Shown here one piece after another: positions 26,012-35,157 of a DNA stretch of 64,000 bases. Source of the stretch: DATEGZ01 sp035279905 (GTDB lineage: Bacteria > Acidobacteriota > Vicinamibacteria > Vicinamibacterales > SCN-69-37). The stretch covers positions 8,616 to 72,615 of the forward strand of contig DATEGZ010000248.1 in the NCBI GenBank assembly GCA_035279905.1. The letters run 5' to 3'. Within the stretch, counting starts at the first letter, position 1. Each line of letters opens with the position of its first letter. The notes beneath the pieces are model-generated. The model made no database searches, was not told the DNA's origin, and was given only the letters and a program-made list of their open reading frames with translations. The translations under genes and the position numbers were made by a program.

Positions 26012-28356
26012 AGATCGATCGCATTCTCAAGGACTATCGTGCGGCCGGCAGCGTCAACGCGCTCCTCGCTCTCTGGGGCTTCGTCGACGGCCATGCCTTC
26101 CTGACGAAGGCCGGCGCCCTCGGCGTGATCTACCGCCTCGCCGGCGCCGACTACGAATGCCTCGACCATGCCGAGCGCCGCGCCATCACGCGTCGCTTCG
26201 AACAGGCCCTGCGCCACCTCGACGAGTCGTTCCGGGTCTACCAGTACTTGCTGAAGCGTCCCGCTGCGCCGATCCCGGTGGGTCGGCACAGCAATCCCAC
26301 GGTCGATCAGGCGTTCACGGATCGCGCTGCCCATTTCGCGTCGAAGGCCGACACGCTCTTCGAGCTCGAGCTGTACCTGGTCATCCTGTACGAGGGCTGG
26401 ACGTACCGACGAAGCTCGTGGGGCCGCCTCGCCGCGCTCGCGGCAGCGCCGCACACCGCCGCGCGGGAGCTGCTCTCGCAACGGGCCGCCAGCGCCCTGA
26501 TGTACGACCAGCTGACGCGGGCCTTGGCTCACCTGTACCAGAAGACGCAGGCGTTCACGACCCAGCTCGCGGACGTGGTCGCGCCCACGTTGCTCCCCAA
26601 GGCCGACGCGTTTCAGGTTCTCCGGCGGCTGCTCAACTACGCGCCACACAAAGCGGCCTCGGCCACGCTCAAGCACGACACGCATCTCGACTTCTTCGTG
26701 ACCGACTCATCCGTCGATTGCCACCGCGACCACCTCGAGGTGGACGGGTACTCGGTCAAAGTCCTGACCATGAAGGACCCGCCGGCGAAGACGTTCGCGC
26801 ACATGCTGCAGGACCTCTATAACGTGCCGAGCACGTTCATTGCCTGTCTCGAATGGCAACGTCGGTCGAATGCGGCCATGCGCCGGGACCTGCACACCCG
26901 TCGCCGGCACTTCTTCAATAAGCGCGTTTCACTCATCAACTACCTCAGTCCGCAAACGCGACCGGAGGAGATGCTCGTCGACGAGTCCTCCAGCGCCACC
27001 GTGCACGAGCTGGGGCAGGGCCTCACCGACATGGAAGTCCACGGCCACTTCTTCGGCCTCGGTTCCCTCACGGTCGTCCTCTACGACCGGGACACCCGCC
27101 GGCTCGAGCGCAGCGTGGCCGATTGCATCAAAGTCTTTGCCGGGCACGACGGAGCACTCTACGAGGAGAGATACAACCTCTTGAACGCTTGGCTCGCGAT
27201 CGTGCCCGGCAATGCGGCTCACAACCTTCGGCGCTTGCCTCTGCTCAACACCAACCTCGCCGACTTGAGTCTTCTCTTCACCCTTCAGACAGGCGAGCGC
27301 ACCAGTGTCCAGTTCGGCGGGCGCGAGTGCCTCGCCGTCTTTGAGACCGACCATCAGACGCCGTACTTCTTGAACCTACACGTGGGTGATGTGGGTCACA
27401 CGCTCGTACTCGGCGCGAGCGGCAGTGGCAAATCGTTCCTCTTGAATTTCGTCATTATGCACGCGCAGAAGTACAACCCGACGACCGTCATCTTCGACTT
27501 GGGTGGCGGCTATGAGCACGTGACCCGCCAGCTCGGTGGCAGCGTGTGGCGGATGGGGCTCGTCAATCGCGGGTTCACCATCAATCCGTTTTGCCTGGCG
27601 CCGACGGTTGAGCATCGTCACTTTCTCGTATCGTTCGTACGAGTCCTGCTGCAATCCGGCGGGCAGTACTGCCTCACGATGGAGGACGACCGGAACCTGC
27701 ACGAGGCCGTCGAGAACATCTACGCTCTTGATCCTCCGCAGCGGCGGCTCTTCACCCTCGCCAACCTGCTGCCGCGCACGCTGTCGCAGCACTTGCAACG
27801 GTGGGTGCAAGGCGGACCGTACGAGCATCTCTTCGACAACGTCGAGGACACCCTCACGTTTCAGAAAACACAGTGCTTCGATTTGGACGGGCTGGAGAAA
27901 TACCCGTTGCTGCTCGAGCCGCTCCTCTTCTACGTACTGCATCGAGCCAGCGCGTCGATCGCAGAGGCCGACGCCTTCTCGGAACTGAAGTTGTTCGTGC
28001 TCGATGAGGCCTGGCGCTTCGCCCAGGATCCAACGCTCAAGGCGTACATCACCGAGGCGCTCAAGACGTGGCGCAAACGCAACGCCGCCATGCTCCTGGC
28101 GACCCAGAGCAGCGAGGACTTCGTCGCCACCGACTTGCTTCGGACGGTCGTCGAGAGCTGCCCGACCAAGTTCTTGCTCGCGAATCCTGGCATGGACCTC
28201 GATCGCGCCCGGACACTCTTTCATCTCAACGACACCGAAGCCGACCTGATCAGAGCGCTGGTGCCGCGCCGCCAGATGTTGTTGAAGCGGCCGGACGTGT
28301 CGAAAGTCCTGACCTTGAACATCGACACCGTTAACCCACTGGAGACGCCCCGATGA
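26005..28356 (+). CDS. virB4: VirB4/TrbE-type secretion ATPase
   Basis: 783 residues from ATG 26005, with GGAGG in the overlapping end of VirB3; a longer frame upstream is a shadow of that gene. The N-terminal half (about 1-430) is the CagE/VirB4 N-domain. The ATPase half has Walker A LGASGSGKSFLLN near 468-480 and Walker B LFVLDEAWRF near 663, followed by LLATQSSEDF. It powers pilus assembly and substrate transfer at the inner membrane. Length fits the family (about 780-830). The stop overlaps VirB9 by 4 bp. Confidence 0.95.
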   Translation: MVKIDRILKDYRAAGSVNALLALWGFVDGHAFLTKAGALGVIYRLAGADYECLDHAERRAITRRFEQALRHLDESFRVYQYLLKRPAAPIPVGRHSNPTVDQAFTDRAAHFASKADTLFELELYLVILYEGWTYRRSSWGRLAALAAAPHTAARELLSQRAASALMYDQLTRALAHLYQKTQAFTTQLADVVAPTLLPKADAFQVLRRLLNYAPHKAASATLKHDTHLDFFVTDSSVDCHRDHLEVDGYSVKVLTMKDPPAKTFAHMLQDLYNVPSTFIACLEWQRRSNAAMRRDLHTRRRHFFNKRVSLINYLSPQTRPEEMLVDESSSATVHELGQGLTDMEVHGHFFGLGSLTVVLYDRDTRRLERSVADCIKVFAGHDGALYEERYNLLNAWLAIVPGNAAHNLRRLPLLNTNLADLSLLFTLQTGERTSVQFGGRECLAVFETDHQTPYFLNLHVGDVGHTLVLGASGSGKSFLLNFVIMHAQKYNPTTVIFDLGGGYEHVTRQLGGSVWRMGLVNRGFTINPFCLAPTVEHRHFLVSFVRVLLQSGGQYCLTMEDDRNLHEAVENIYALDPPQRRLFTLANLLPRTLSQHLQRWVQGGPYEHLFDNVEDTLTFQKTQCFDLDGLEKYPLLLEPLLFYVLHRASASIAEADAFSELKLFVLDEAWRFAQDPTLKAYITEALKTWRKRNAAMLLATQSSEDFVATDLLRTVVESCPTKFLLANPGMDLDRARTLFHLNDTEADLIRALVPRRQMLLKRPDVSKVLTLNIDTVNPLETPR

Positions 28357-29171
28357 CACGCCCCTTGACGCTCGTTGCGACGCTCGCGCTCCTCGTGTGC
28401 GGCAGCTCGGCCACCGCCCAGACCGCCCGCGAAGTGACCTACACATCCCAATCGATCGTGTCCCTCCACGCCAGGCTCCGGTTCACGACGATGGTGATTC
28501 TTCCGGAGCAGGAAGAGATCCTCGACTTTGTCTGCGGTGACAAGGAGTTCTGGGTCGTGTCTGGCGTCCAGAATCTCGCGTACATCAAGCCGGCAAAGGC
28601 GGGCATCACGACGAATCTCAACCTCGTGACCGCGAGCGGCCACGTGTACTCGTTCGTGCTGACGGAAGGAACCGACGCCCCAGACCTCAAGGTCTTCGTG
28701 ACCCTTGAGGAGAGCGGCATGTCGCCCAAGACCGGGCCGCAGAAGTTCTACTCAGCGGTCCAGGTGGACGCCTTCCGGCGCGACGCCGAGGACGCTCGAA
28801 AGGAGGTCGACGACGCACGGATGCAGCTCGATCACGAGAGGAACGAGGCGAAGAAAACGATCGACGAGCGTGTCAACGACTTCCGCGCTACCTTCCCGAC
28901 CACGTTGCAGTTTCCCTATCGCTTCAAGGCACACCAGCGCCCCTTCAATGTCTCCGCGATCTATACCGATGGGACGTTCACGTATATCCGCGCGGAGGCC
29001 ACGGAGCTGCCGGCGCTGTACGAGCTGGTCGATGCGTGGCCTCGTCCCGGCACCTCACCGAATCTCGTCAATTTCCAGATCGAGCACGGCGTCTACATCG
29101 TGCCCAAGGTCCTCGAACGCGGATATCTCGCGATCGGGAAACGCAAGCTCGTGTTCGAGACCGTTCGCTGA
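28353..29171 (+). CDS. virB9: VirB9/TrbG/CagX-type outer-membrane core component
   Basis: 272 residues with a signal peptide ending ATAQ near residue 23. The N-terminal domain has the beta pattern of VirB9 (FTTMVILPEQEEILDFVCGDKEFW). A charged helical linker (about 135-175, rich in Asp, Glu, Lys) joins the C-terminal domain, with YRFKAHQRPFNVSAIYTDG and ERGYLAIGKRKLVF, the usual ending. It forms the periplasmic/outer-membrane core with VirB10. No VirB7 lipoprotein gene is recognisable beside it. Confidence 0.88.
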   Translation: MTRPLTLVATLALLVCGSSATAQTAREVTYTSQSIVSLHARLRFTTMVILPEQEEILDFVCGDKEFWVVSGVQNLAYIKPAKAGITTNLNLVTASGHVYSFVLTEGTDAPDLKVFVTLEESGMSPKTGPQKFYSAVQVDAFRRDAEDARKEVDDARMQLDHERNEAKKTIDERVNDFRATFPTTLQFPYRFKAHQRPFNVSAIYTDGTFTYIRAEATELPALYELVDAWPRPGTSPNLVNFQIEHGVYIVPKVLERGYLAIGKRKLVFETVR

Positions 29172-29183
29172 AGGAGAGGCGCC

Positions 29184-30479
29184 ATGCCGAATCCCACCGA
29201 ACCGAGAGATGACACGAAGCCGCCAGTGAACCCGGGCGCCATTCAGGATTGGCGCGCGAGGCCCACCGGCGTCCTGCCGCGCCACGTGCAGATGTGGGTC
29301 ATGGTGATCATCGCGCTCGTGATTCTCGCGATCATTTTTCTCACCGGACACCCGCAGCCGCTGCCGCGCCCGCAGGCCGGCGCGCGACCGGCCCAGGCTA
29401 CGCTCGTGCCTCCGGATCATGTTCGAAGTTATGAGCAGCAACTCGCCGCGGACCTGGCGCGCGACCCACAAGGACTCGCACCGTCGTCGGCGCCCGTCGG
29501 GCGCGCGACCAGGACCGCTGCTCCCGTCGCATCCTCATCGGCCGACGCCACCGCGGAGGACCAACGACGCCGCGACTACCAGAGCCTCTTCGCTGACAAC
29601 ATCGCGCTCAGCCGTCGCGCGGCCGATCGGCAGCCGTACGGTGAACGCCGGCAGGACAGCGCCTTCACTTCGTCGTCGTCGCCGTCAACCGCCTCCCAAG
29701 ACGTCGCCCTGCTCGAACAGCTCCTCGCGCGAGGCCTCGTCAGCCCGTCGCCAACCGTCACCCCGAGTGCTCCTGCTCCCGCACTCGCCGTTGCGCCGCT
29801 AGCCGCGCCGTCATCGAGTGAACGCTCGGTCGCCGGCGGTGAGACCGCCGCGCCGTCGTCACCGAAGAGCACCGGACCCATTCCGTCGGGCGGAGACACG
29901 CAACGCCTGCTCGAGGGCACCGTGATCGAAACCGTCCTCCTCAATCGGCTCGACGGCACATATTCCGGGCCGGTCGCCTGCCTCGTGACGACGCCGGTCT
30001 ACTCGCATGACCGTCAATCCGTGGTCATTCCCGCCGGGGCGCGTGTCTTGGGACTGGCCTCGCCCGTACAGGACTGGGGCGATTCGCGTCTGGCCGTCAG
30101 CTTCCATCGGTTGGTGCTGCCGGATGGCCGCACCTTCAGTCTCGACCGGTTCAAAGGTCTCGGTCAGATCGGCGACACGGGTCTGAAGGACAGCATCAAT
30201 CGTCACTACCTCCAGGTCTTTGGCGCGTCCCTCGCCATCGGGGCGCTGTCTGGGCTCGCGCAGTACGGCTCGCGCAGCACCGCGGACGCCTACAGCTTCG
30301 GCGATGCCTATCGGCAAGCCGCGGGCTCGAGTCTTGCGGCCTCGGCCGGTCGCGTCCTCGATCGGTACTTGAACGTACTGCCGACGATCACGATCCGAGA
30401 GGGCTACCGCATCAAGGTCTATCTCACCAACGACCTGGAGCTTCCCGTCTACGCCCACACGTTTGGAGGCAGGCCATGA
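29184..30479 (+). CDS. virB10: VirB10/TrbI-type core channel protein
   Basis: 431 residues. AAGGAGAG precedes the ATG. A cytoplasmic N terminus of about 35 residues is followed by a single membrane helix (MWVMVIIALVILAIIFL), a long low-complexity Pro/Ala/Ser periplasmic linker (about 60-240) and the conserved C-terminal TrbI/VirB10 beta-barrel domain (LEGTVIETVLLNRLDGTYSG, VVIPAGARVLG, then YRIKVYLTNDLELP). It bridges inner and outer membranes and opens the outer-membrane channel. The stop overlaps the next gene by 4 bp. Confidence 0.92.
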   Translation: MPNPTEPRDDTKPPVNPGAIQDWRARPTGVLPRHVQMWVMVIIALVILAIIFLTGHPQPLPRPQAGARPAQATLVPPDHVRSYEQQLAADLARDPQGLAPSSAPVGRATRTAAPVASSSADATAEDQRRRDYQSLFADNIALSRRAADRQPYGERRQDSAFTSSSSPSTASQDVALLEQLLARGLVSPSPTVTPSAPAPALAVAPLAAPSSSERSVAGGETAAPSSPKSTGPIPSGGDTQRLLEGTVIETVLLNRLDGTYSGPVACLVTTPVYSHDRQSVVIPAGARVLGLASPVQDWGDSRLAVSFHRLVLPDGRTFSLDRFKGLGQIGDTGLKDSINRHYLQVFGASLAIGALSGLAQYGSRSTADAYSFGDAYRQAAGSSLAASAGRVLDRYLNVLPTITIREGYRIKVYLTNDLELPVYAHTFGGRP

Positions 30480-31249
30480 CCCGATTCACGACTCGACTCG
30501 CCGCCACCGCGCTCGTCGTCGCCGTGATGTCCTCCACGCTTCACGCGCAGTTCGTCGTCTTCGACCCGTCCAACTACGCCGAGGCGGTGCTCCAGGTGCT
30601 CAACCTCGTCCGTCAGTACACGTGGATGTTGCAGCAGATTCAGCGTCTCCCGCTCGACATGGCGTCCCGGTACCGCGTGGTCAGCCCGGCATGGCCCCTC
30701 TACGACCTCGGGAACGGCTTGCACTATGCGCAGCCCGTTCTCAATGCGCTCAATGTCGGCGATCCAAGTGGAGCAGGGTATCGCCAGGTCGTCCCGCCGC
30801 TCGACATTCCCGACGACATTCTGGCGCGCCTGCCCGTCGATCTTCGCCGCCGGCTGCAAACCGCGTACGCCGCGATCGAATTCGCCGACCGCGTCGCGGC
30901 CGTCGGCGTCGATCAGGCCGGCAACATTCGCCTCAACGGAAACAACCTGCTGGCCATCGTCCAGGCAATGCAGAGCGATGCCGTCTCGACGAACCCAGAC
31001 TTTCATACGCAAGCGGCGCTGCTCAACAAGATCAACACGGCGTCGGTCCTAGGTTTGCGGATCGGGGAAGAGACCAACCAGTTCCTCGCCGACACCGTCG
31101 CGCAGTTGGTGGTGGATAACACGCGCAAGCGCGACGCCGAGGCGGTGTTGATGAACGCGACGATCTATCAGTGGCGGTACGGCTTGGCGTACGGTCAGGA
31201 CCTTTTCCGGAACACTGCGGCCGACATCGACGGCTGGCGGCTGCGGTAG
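30476..31249 (+). CDS. virB5: VirB5/TrbJ-type pilus-associated protein
   Basis: 257 residues. A signal peptide ends near HAQ (residue 24), followed directly by the TrbJ/VirB5 opening VVFDPSNYAEAVLQVLNLVRQ and a mostly helical protein. The helices near 175-235 (HTQAALLNKINTAS, NTRKRDAEAVLMNATIY) match the family pattern. VirB5-type proteins are minor pilus-tip components that help host contact. The start overlaps VirB10's stop (ATGA). Confidence 0.8.
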   Translation: MTRFTTRLAATALVVAVMSSTLHAQFVVFDPSNYAEAVLQVLNLVRQYTWMLQQIQRLPLDMASRYRVVSPAWPLYDLGNGLHYAQPVLNALNVGDPSGAGYRQVVPPLDIPDDILARLPVDLRRRLQTAYAAIEFADRVAAVGVDQAGNIRLNGNNLLAIVQAMQSDAVSTNPDFHTQAALLNKINTASVLGLRIGEETNQFLADTVAQLVVDNTRKRDAEAVLMNATIYQWRYGLAYGQDLFRNTAADIDGWRLR

Positions 31250-31276
31250 TACGTCGAAGCGAAGAGGAGTCCACGC

Positions 31277-32107
31277 ATGCCCCCGACCACCGGGTACGAC
31301 CCCATCGCGACGGTGCAGCAGGCCATCACGAGCTTGCTGGCGGTTCAAGAACCGCAGTTTCTGAGCATCGGCCATCAGATGTTTCTGTCGTTCGCGGCCA
31401 TTCTCTTGGTCTGGCAGGGCGTTCGGATGATGCTCGCGTGGCATCACTCCGGCGAGCAAGCGTACCGCTTCGCCAAGCTCGTGCTGTTCATCGCGTTTGG
31501 CGACGCAATGATCGTGTACTACGCCACCCCGATCCCGGGCCTCGGCCGCTCGTTCTCCACCCTCATCACCGACCAGGCGGCGTATTTGGCCGGGCTCATC
31601 GGCGCCCGCTCGATTCAAGACGCGCAGCAGAGCCTCAACACGCTGTGGAACGCGCTTCAACAGCCGGACGCCTGGTCCATTCTCGCCAATTTGCTCTACT
31701 GGACACTGCTCCTCGTGATCGCCTTGGCGCAGTTCGCGCTGATGTTCGTCGTCTCCTTCAGCATGATCGCGACCGCCATCTGCGCGCTCGTCGGCCCGCT
31801 GTTCGTGCCGTTCTTCATCGTGCCGATGCTCGAGTGGCTCTTCTGGGGCTGGCTCAAGGCCTTCATCCAGTACTCGTTCACGCTGGTCATTGCGAATGCC
31901 TTCATCTTCGTCTTCGAGCGGTTCCTGAGTCGATATCTGCAGACGCTGCCGCCTGGGCTCCGGCTCGAAGAACAGCTCTTGTACGGCGTCCACGCCGTGA
32001 TGATCTTGGTGACCTTCACCGTGGGCGTGCTGCTCGTGCCTTCACTCACGAGCTCGATCTTCTCGGGCCGGGCCGGTCAAGCCGTGACGCCCGCCACGCT
32101 CTGGTAA
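31277..32107 (+). CDS. virB6: VirB6/TrbL-type polytopic membrane protein
   Basis: 276 residues. GAGGAG precedes the ATG. It has about six membrane helices (near 35-55, 70-90, 140-165, 168-190, 195-220, 240-260) and a central loop, as expected for TrbL/VirB6 inner-membrane channel components. The segment VGPLFVPFFIVPMLEWLFWGWLKAFIQYSF is a typical family core. It is shorter than TrbL of RP4 and closer to VirB6 in size. Confidence 0.85.
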   Translation: MPPTTGYDPIATVQQAITSLLAVQEPQFLSIGHQMFLSFAAILLVWQGVRMMLAWHHSGEQAYRFAKLVLFIAFGDAMIVYYATPIPGLGRSFSTLITDQAAYLAGLIGARSIQDAQQSLNTLWNALQQPDAWSILANLLYWTLLLVIALAQFALMFVVSFSMIATAICALVGPLFVPFFIVPMLEWLFWGWLKAFIQYSFTLVIANAFIFVFERFLSRYLQTLPPGLRLEEQLLYGVHAVMILVTFTVGVLLVPSLTSSIFSGRAGQAVTPATLW

Positions 32108-32121
32108 GGAGGCGAACCGCC

Positions 32122-32256
32122 ATGCCACTCCTTCGCTCTCGCACGCGCGTGCATCGCGCACGATTCCGCTTCGGCCTCGGGTTCTATTCTGTCCTCGCCA
32201 TCTGGACGCTGTTCTTCGTGGTCGTGGTGGCCGCGCGCTATCTCGACTGGTGGTAA
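32122..32256 (+). CDS. 44-residue membrane peptide in the conjugation operon
   Basis: Small gene with AAGGAGGCG before the ATG and a strongly basic N terminus (LRSRTRVHRARFRFG), then one membrane helix (FYSVLAIWTLFFVVVVAARY). It fits between VirB6 and VirB8 with gaps of 14 and 10 bp, so it is very likely translated. The topology (basic inside, helix, very short tail) resembles small scaffold peptides, but I know no family. It lacks a lipobox, so it is not a VirB7. Confidence 0.65.
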   Translation: MPLLRSRTRVHRARFRFGLGFYSVLAIWTLFFVVVVAARYLDWW

Positions 32257-32266
32257 GGGGATCACC

Positions 32267-32962
32267 ATGAGCCAAGAGTCATTTCCGCCCGATGAATCGC
32301 CACGGATTGAAGACGCGCGCCGGCAGTACGTCGAGCTCTTCGGCTCGGCGTTGGTGATGAACACGTACCTCAAGATTGCGCTGCTTGGCGTGTCTGTTGT
32401 CGCCGTCGGGCTCCTCGTCCTGAACTTTCGAACCATCAAGAAGTACGAGTCCTTGAGGCCGCTAGTCATTCGGATTGACGACATCGGCCGCGCTCAGGCC
32501 GTCCAGTACGACACCCTGACGTATCAACCGCAAGGGCAGGCCCCCGAGCTGAAGTACTTCTTGACCCAATTCGTGACTCAACACTTTGCTCGGATGCGCG
32601 CCACCGTCAAGGAGCGCTACGCCCAGTCCCTGTACTTCCTCGACGCTGCGCTCGCCGATGCCACCATTGCCCAGAACCAACGAGCGCAGACCATCGAGAA
32701 CTTCCTCGCCGGCAACGGTGACGAGATCGAGGTCCAGGTCAAGAACGTCACCCTCGACGAGCTGAAGACCGCCCCTTACAAGGCCACCGTGGACTTCGAG
32801 AAGGTCCACTACGGCCAGGGTGGCCGACAGGAGAAGAAGCGCGAAACGTTCGTCGCGCAGATTACGTTCGTGCTCCGCGATCAGATTACGAACGCCCTGG
32901 TGCTCGTCAACCCGCTGGGCCTGACTATCACCTACTTCCGCGTGGACCAGGCCTTCCAATGA
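32267..32962 (+). CDS. virB8: VirB8/TrbF-type assembly factor
   Basis: 231 residues. A cytoplasmic N terminus with the conserved-looking ARRQYVELFGSALVMNTYLK, one membrane helix near 38-55 (IALLGVSVVAVGLLVLNF) and a periplasmic NTF2-like domain (FLTQFVTQHFARMRATVKERYAQSL; FVAQITFVLRDQ; final PLGLTITYFRVDQAF) match TrbF/VirB8. It links the inner-membrane complex to the core. The stop overlaps the next gene by 4 bp. Confidence 0.88.
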   Translation: MSQESFPPDESPRIEDARRQYVELFGSALVMNTYLKIALLGVSVVAVGLLVLNFRTIKKYESLRPLVIRIDDIGRAQAVQYDTLTYQPQGQAPELKYFLTQFVTQHFARMRATVKERYAQSLYFLDAALADATIAQNQRAQTIENFLAGNGDEIEVQVKNVTLDELKTAPYKATVDFEKVHYGQGGRQEKKRETFVAQITFVLRDQITNALVLVNPLGLTITYFRVDQAFQ

Positions 32963-33255
32963 TCGCCAATAGCGCGTTCCTCGCCGCAATGGTCCTGCTC
33001 TTACTGATCTTCTGGCTCCTGGGGGCCGTGAACTTCCTGGCACCCTACAAGCGGCTGATTCTCGGACACTACCTCTGGTGGATCGTCGGCGGAGCCGTCG
33101 TGGTCTTCGTCAATCTGTTCGCGCTCGCGTACGCGCTCAACCGCAGATTGTTCCTCAAGGACTCGGGGCGCAAACTCGCGCACGTCGAGCGTCAGCTCGA
33201 GACTGGCGACACCATCGCGCGCGACCTCTCCGACCGCCTGGCGGAGGAGGAGTGA
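32959..33255 (+). CDS. Two-helix membrane protein of the conjugation operon
   Basis: 98 residues coupled to VirB8 by a 4-bp overlap. Two membrane helices (AFLAAMVLLLLIFWLLGAV near 6-25 and WWIVGGAVVVFVNLFALAYAL near 40-60) are followed by a charged, probably coiled C-terminal tail (RKLAHVERQLETGDTIARDLSDRL). Not a recognised Vir or Trb component. The position between VirB8 and the putative DNA-processing genes makes it a candidate accessory or entry-exclusion protein; this is inference. Confidence 0.65.
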   Translation: MIANSAFLAAMVLLLLIFWLLGAVNFLAPYKRLILGHYLWWIVGGAVVVFVNLFALAYALNRRLFLKDSGRKLAHVERQLETGDTIARDLSDRLAEEE

Positions 33256-33259
33256 GGCC

Positions 33260-34153
33260 GTGTCTCGCGGAGAGTGGAACGACGTCAGGACGGAGGCACC
33301 GGATCGAGCGCCCGAGCGCGCAGTCGACCCCGACCACTCCGACCGGCGCCCGGCGCTCTCCACCGATCGGCTGAACCTGCCGCAGTCCGACCGTCGCGAG
33401 CCCCTTGAGTTTCGGGGCCGAGAGTACCGGCTGCGCGCTTCGGAGACCCGTGTCCTCGCGACGGTCGGGGCCTTCAGGGTCGTGCCTGCGGCGGACTTGG
33501 TAGCCGGACGCGCGACTCCGGACAACGTGAAAGAAGATCTCCGCCGCTTGACGGAACAGGGTCTCCTCGAGTGCCGAACCCTCCCGATCAATCGAGAGCC
33601 AACGCGCGTGGTCGTCCTCACGCGGACCGGCAAGGCGCTGCTCGACGCGCATCGTGAGTCCGCGGGCGGTCGCGATCAGCAATACCACGCCGGACTGGTG
33701 AAGCCCCGCGAGCTCGCGCACGACGCGCAGCTCTACCGGCTCTATCAGGCCGAGGCGGAGAAACTCGAGGACCGCGGCGCGCGCGTCGACCGCGTCGTCC
33801 TCGACTACGAGCTGAAGCGGGATTACCAGACGTTCCTGAACCGGCCCGACCGGTCTGAGCACGCCGACCGCGAGGAAGAAACGGCTGCCTTTGCTGCGGC
33901 GAATCGGCTACCCGTAATCGACGACCATCTCGAATTGCCGGATCTTCGGATCGAGTACGAGACAAAGGACGGCCGCCTGGAGTACCGCGACCTTGAGCTC
34001 GTCACCGAGCACTACTCGCGCAGTCAGCTCTCCGGGAAGGCTCGTGCCGGGTTCAGCCTGTATCGCGCGGCAGGCGCCGGCCGCCCCCGCGGTGCCAACC
34101 GCGGGACCGAAGGGACGCCCTTCGATCCCCATCATTTGGAGCAGCTGCTGTGA
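33260..34153 (+). CDS. Winged-helix protein with nuclease-like C-terminal part; candidate DNA-processing (relaxation) protein
   Basis: 297 residues, GTG start with GGAGGAGG about 10 bp upstream. After a charged disordered start (1-50), residues about 52-130 look like a winged helix (SETRVLATVGAFRVVPAADL, VKEDLRRLTEQGLLE, VVVLTRTGKALLDAH). Residues about 150-280 contain YELKRDYQTFL, ELPDLRIEYETKDGR and DLELVTEHYSRSQLSGKARAGF, an acidic PD...D-x-E pattern with a following lysine. This layout resembles replication-relaxation type proteins of mobile elements. The catalytic reading is inference. The gene is followed with overlap by a second winged-helix-like gene and then the nested palindrome. 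Confidence 0.5.
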   Translation: MSRGEWNDVRTEAPDRAPERAVDPDHSDRRPALSTDRLNLPQSDRREPLEFRGREYRLRASETRVLATVGAFRVVPAADLVAGRATPDNVKEDLRRLTEQGLLECRTLPINREPTRVVVLTRTGKALLDAHRESAGGRDQQYHAGLVKPRELAHDAQLYRLYQAEAEKLEDRGARVDRVVLDYELKRDYQTFLNRPDRSEHADREEETAAFAAANRLPVIDDHLELPDLRIEYETKDGRLEYRDLELVTEHYSRSQLSGKARAGFSLYRAAGAGRPRGANRGTEGTPFDPHHLEQLL

Positions 34154-35157
34154 TGACGTTCGATGAACAGGTTCGCGCCCTCGAGCCGCTCCGCCTGACC
34201 CCGCGGCAGGCGCGGTTCGTCGCGACCGTCGCCCTGCACAGCGGCTACTGCCTGCGGCGGCAGTACATGGCCTTCGCCGGGCTGCGCTACGGCAAGGTCG
34301 TTCGTGGATTTCTGGAGACCTTGGTCGCGCGTGGGCTGGCGACGAAGGAGCGGTGCCGCGCCGATCGCGGGTTCCTCTATCATCTCCACGCGCGATCGAT
34401 TTATCGCGCCTTGCGGCAGGACGACAACCGCAATCGCCGCCGAGCGAGCCTCGCGGCGATAGGTCGGAAGCTCATGATCCTGGACTTCGTCATCACGAAG
34501 CCCGAGGTCGAGTGGTACGCGACCGAGGAGGACAAGGTCGAGCTCTTCACCACGCGATTCGGTGTCCCCTCAGCCGATTTTCCGCAGCAGACATTCACTG
34601 CCTACGAGGATCGAACGTCGCCGACGACCCGCTATTTCATGCACAAGCTGCCGGTCTTCCTCGCCGGCCAGCCGCCGGTTGTGCATTTCGTCGCGCTCGC
34701 CATGGACCCAACGGCCGCCGACTTCGAGCGTTTCCTTCATGATCACGCGAGGCTCGTCGCTCGTCTTCGGGAGTGGACCGTCGTGGTCGTGACTCCCACT
34801 GGCGCCTCGAATGCCGAGGCCTGCCGCCGAATGTTTGAGCGCACCGTTGGCGTCCCGGTCGGCCCAGTGCCCAACCGCGCGGACCTCATTCATTACTTCA
34901 CGACCAGACGTGCCGTCGAGCGCAATGAACTGGCCGCGCTGTCGGTCGCCGATCTCAATCGCTTTCGCGACGCTCGCCAGCGATTCATCCAGCCCGCGAT
35001 CGAGACCCTCTATGCCCAGTGGCTCGTCGGTGGGGACCGAGTCGTTGGCGATTCGACGGCGGCGGGCGGGTGGTCGCCCATGAGCACGGGTCGCTTCGTC
35101 GCGCGCCAATTGCCATTCAAGTACGAGCAGTTCGGTGACTTCGCAGGGGTCTGCTAA
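34153..35157 (+). CDS. Winged-helix-like mobile-element protein, candidate partner in DNA processing
   Basis: 334 residues from ATG 34153 (TGATG overlap with the previous stop; a GTG 3 bp earlier is possible). The N-terminal 90 residues are winged-helix-like (LRLTPRQARFVATVALHSGYCLRRQYMAF, GKVVRGFLETLVARGLATKERC) like those of the preceding gene. The middle (about 110-260) is a mixed alpha/beta domain with DFVITKPEVEWYATEEDKVELF, and the C-terminal part is helical. I do not recognise a family with confidence. Its place directly before the nested palindrome suggests oriT recognition or regulation. Confidence 0.5.
   Translation: MTFDEQVRALEPLRLTPRQARFVATVALHSGYCLRRQYMAFAGLRYGKVVRGFLETLVARGLATKERCRADRGFLYHLHARSIYRALRQDDNRNRRRASLAAIGRKLMILDFVITKPEVEWYATEEDKVELFTTRFGVPSADFPQQTFTAYEDRTSPTTRYFMHKLPVFLAGQPPVVHFVALAMDPTAADFERFLHDHARLVARLREWTVVVVTPTGASNAEACRRMFERTVGVPVGPVPNRADLIHYFTTRRAVERNELAALSVADLNRFRDARQRFIQPAIETLYAQWLVGGDRVVGDSTAAGGWSPMSTGRFVARQLPFKYEQFGDFAGVC

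Noticed and set aside
31049..31993. 314-aa minus-strand frame under VirB5/VirB6
   Set aside because: Antisense shadow of two well-supported secretion genes, rich in Arg/Glu/His.
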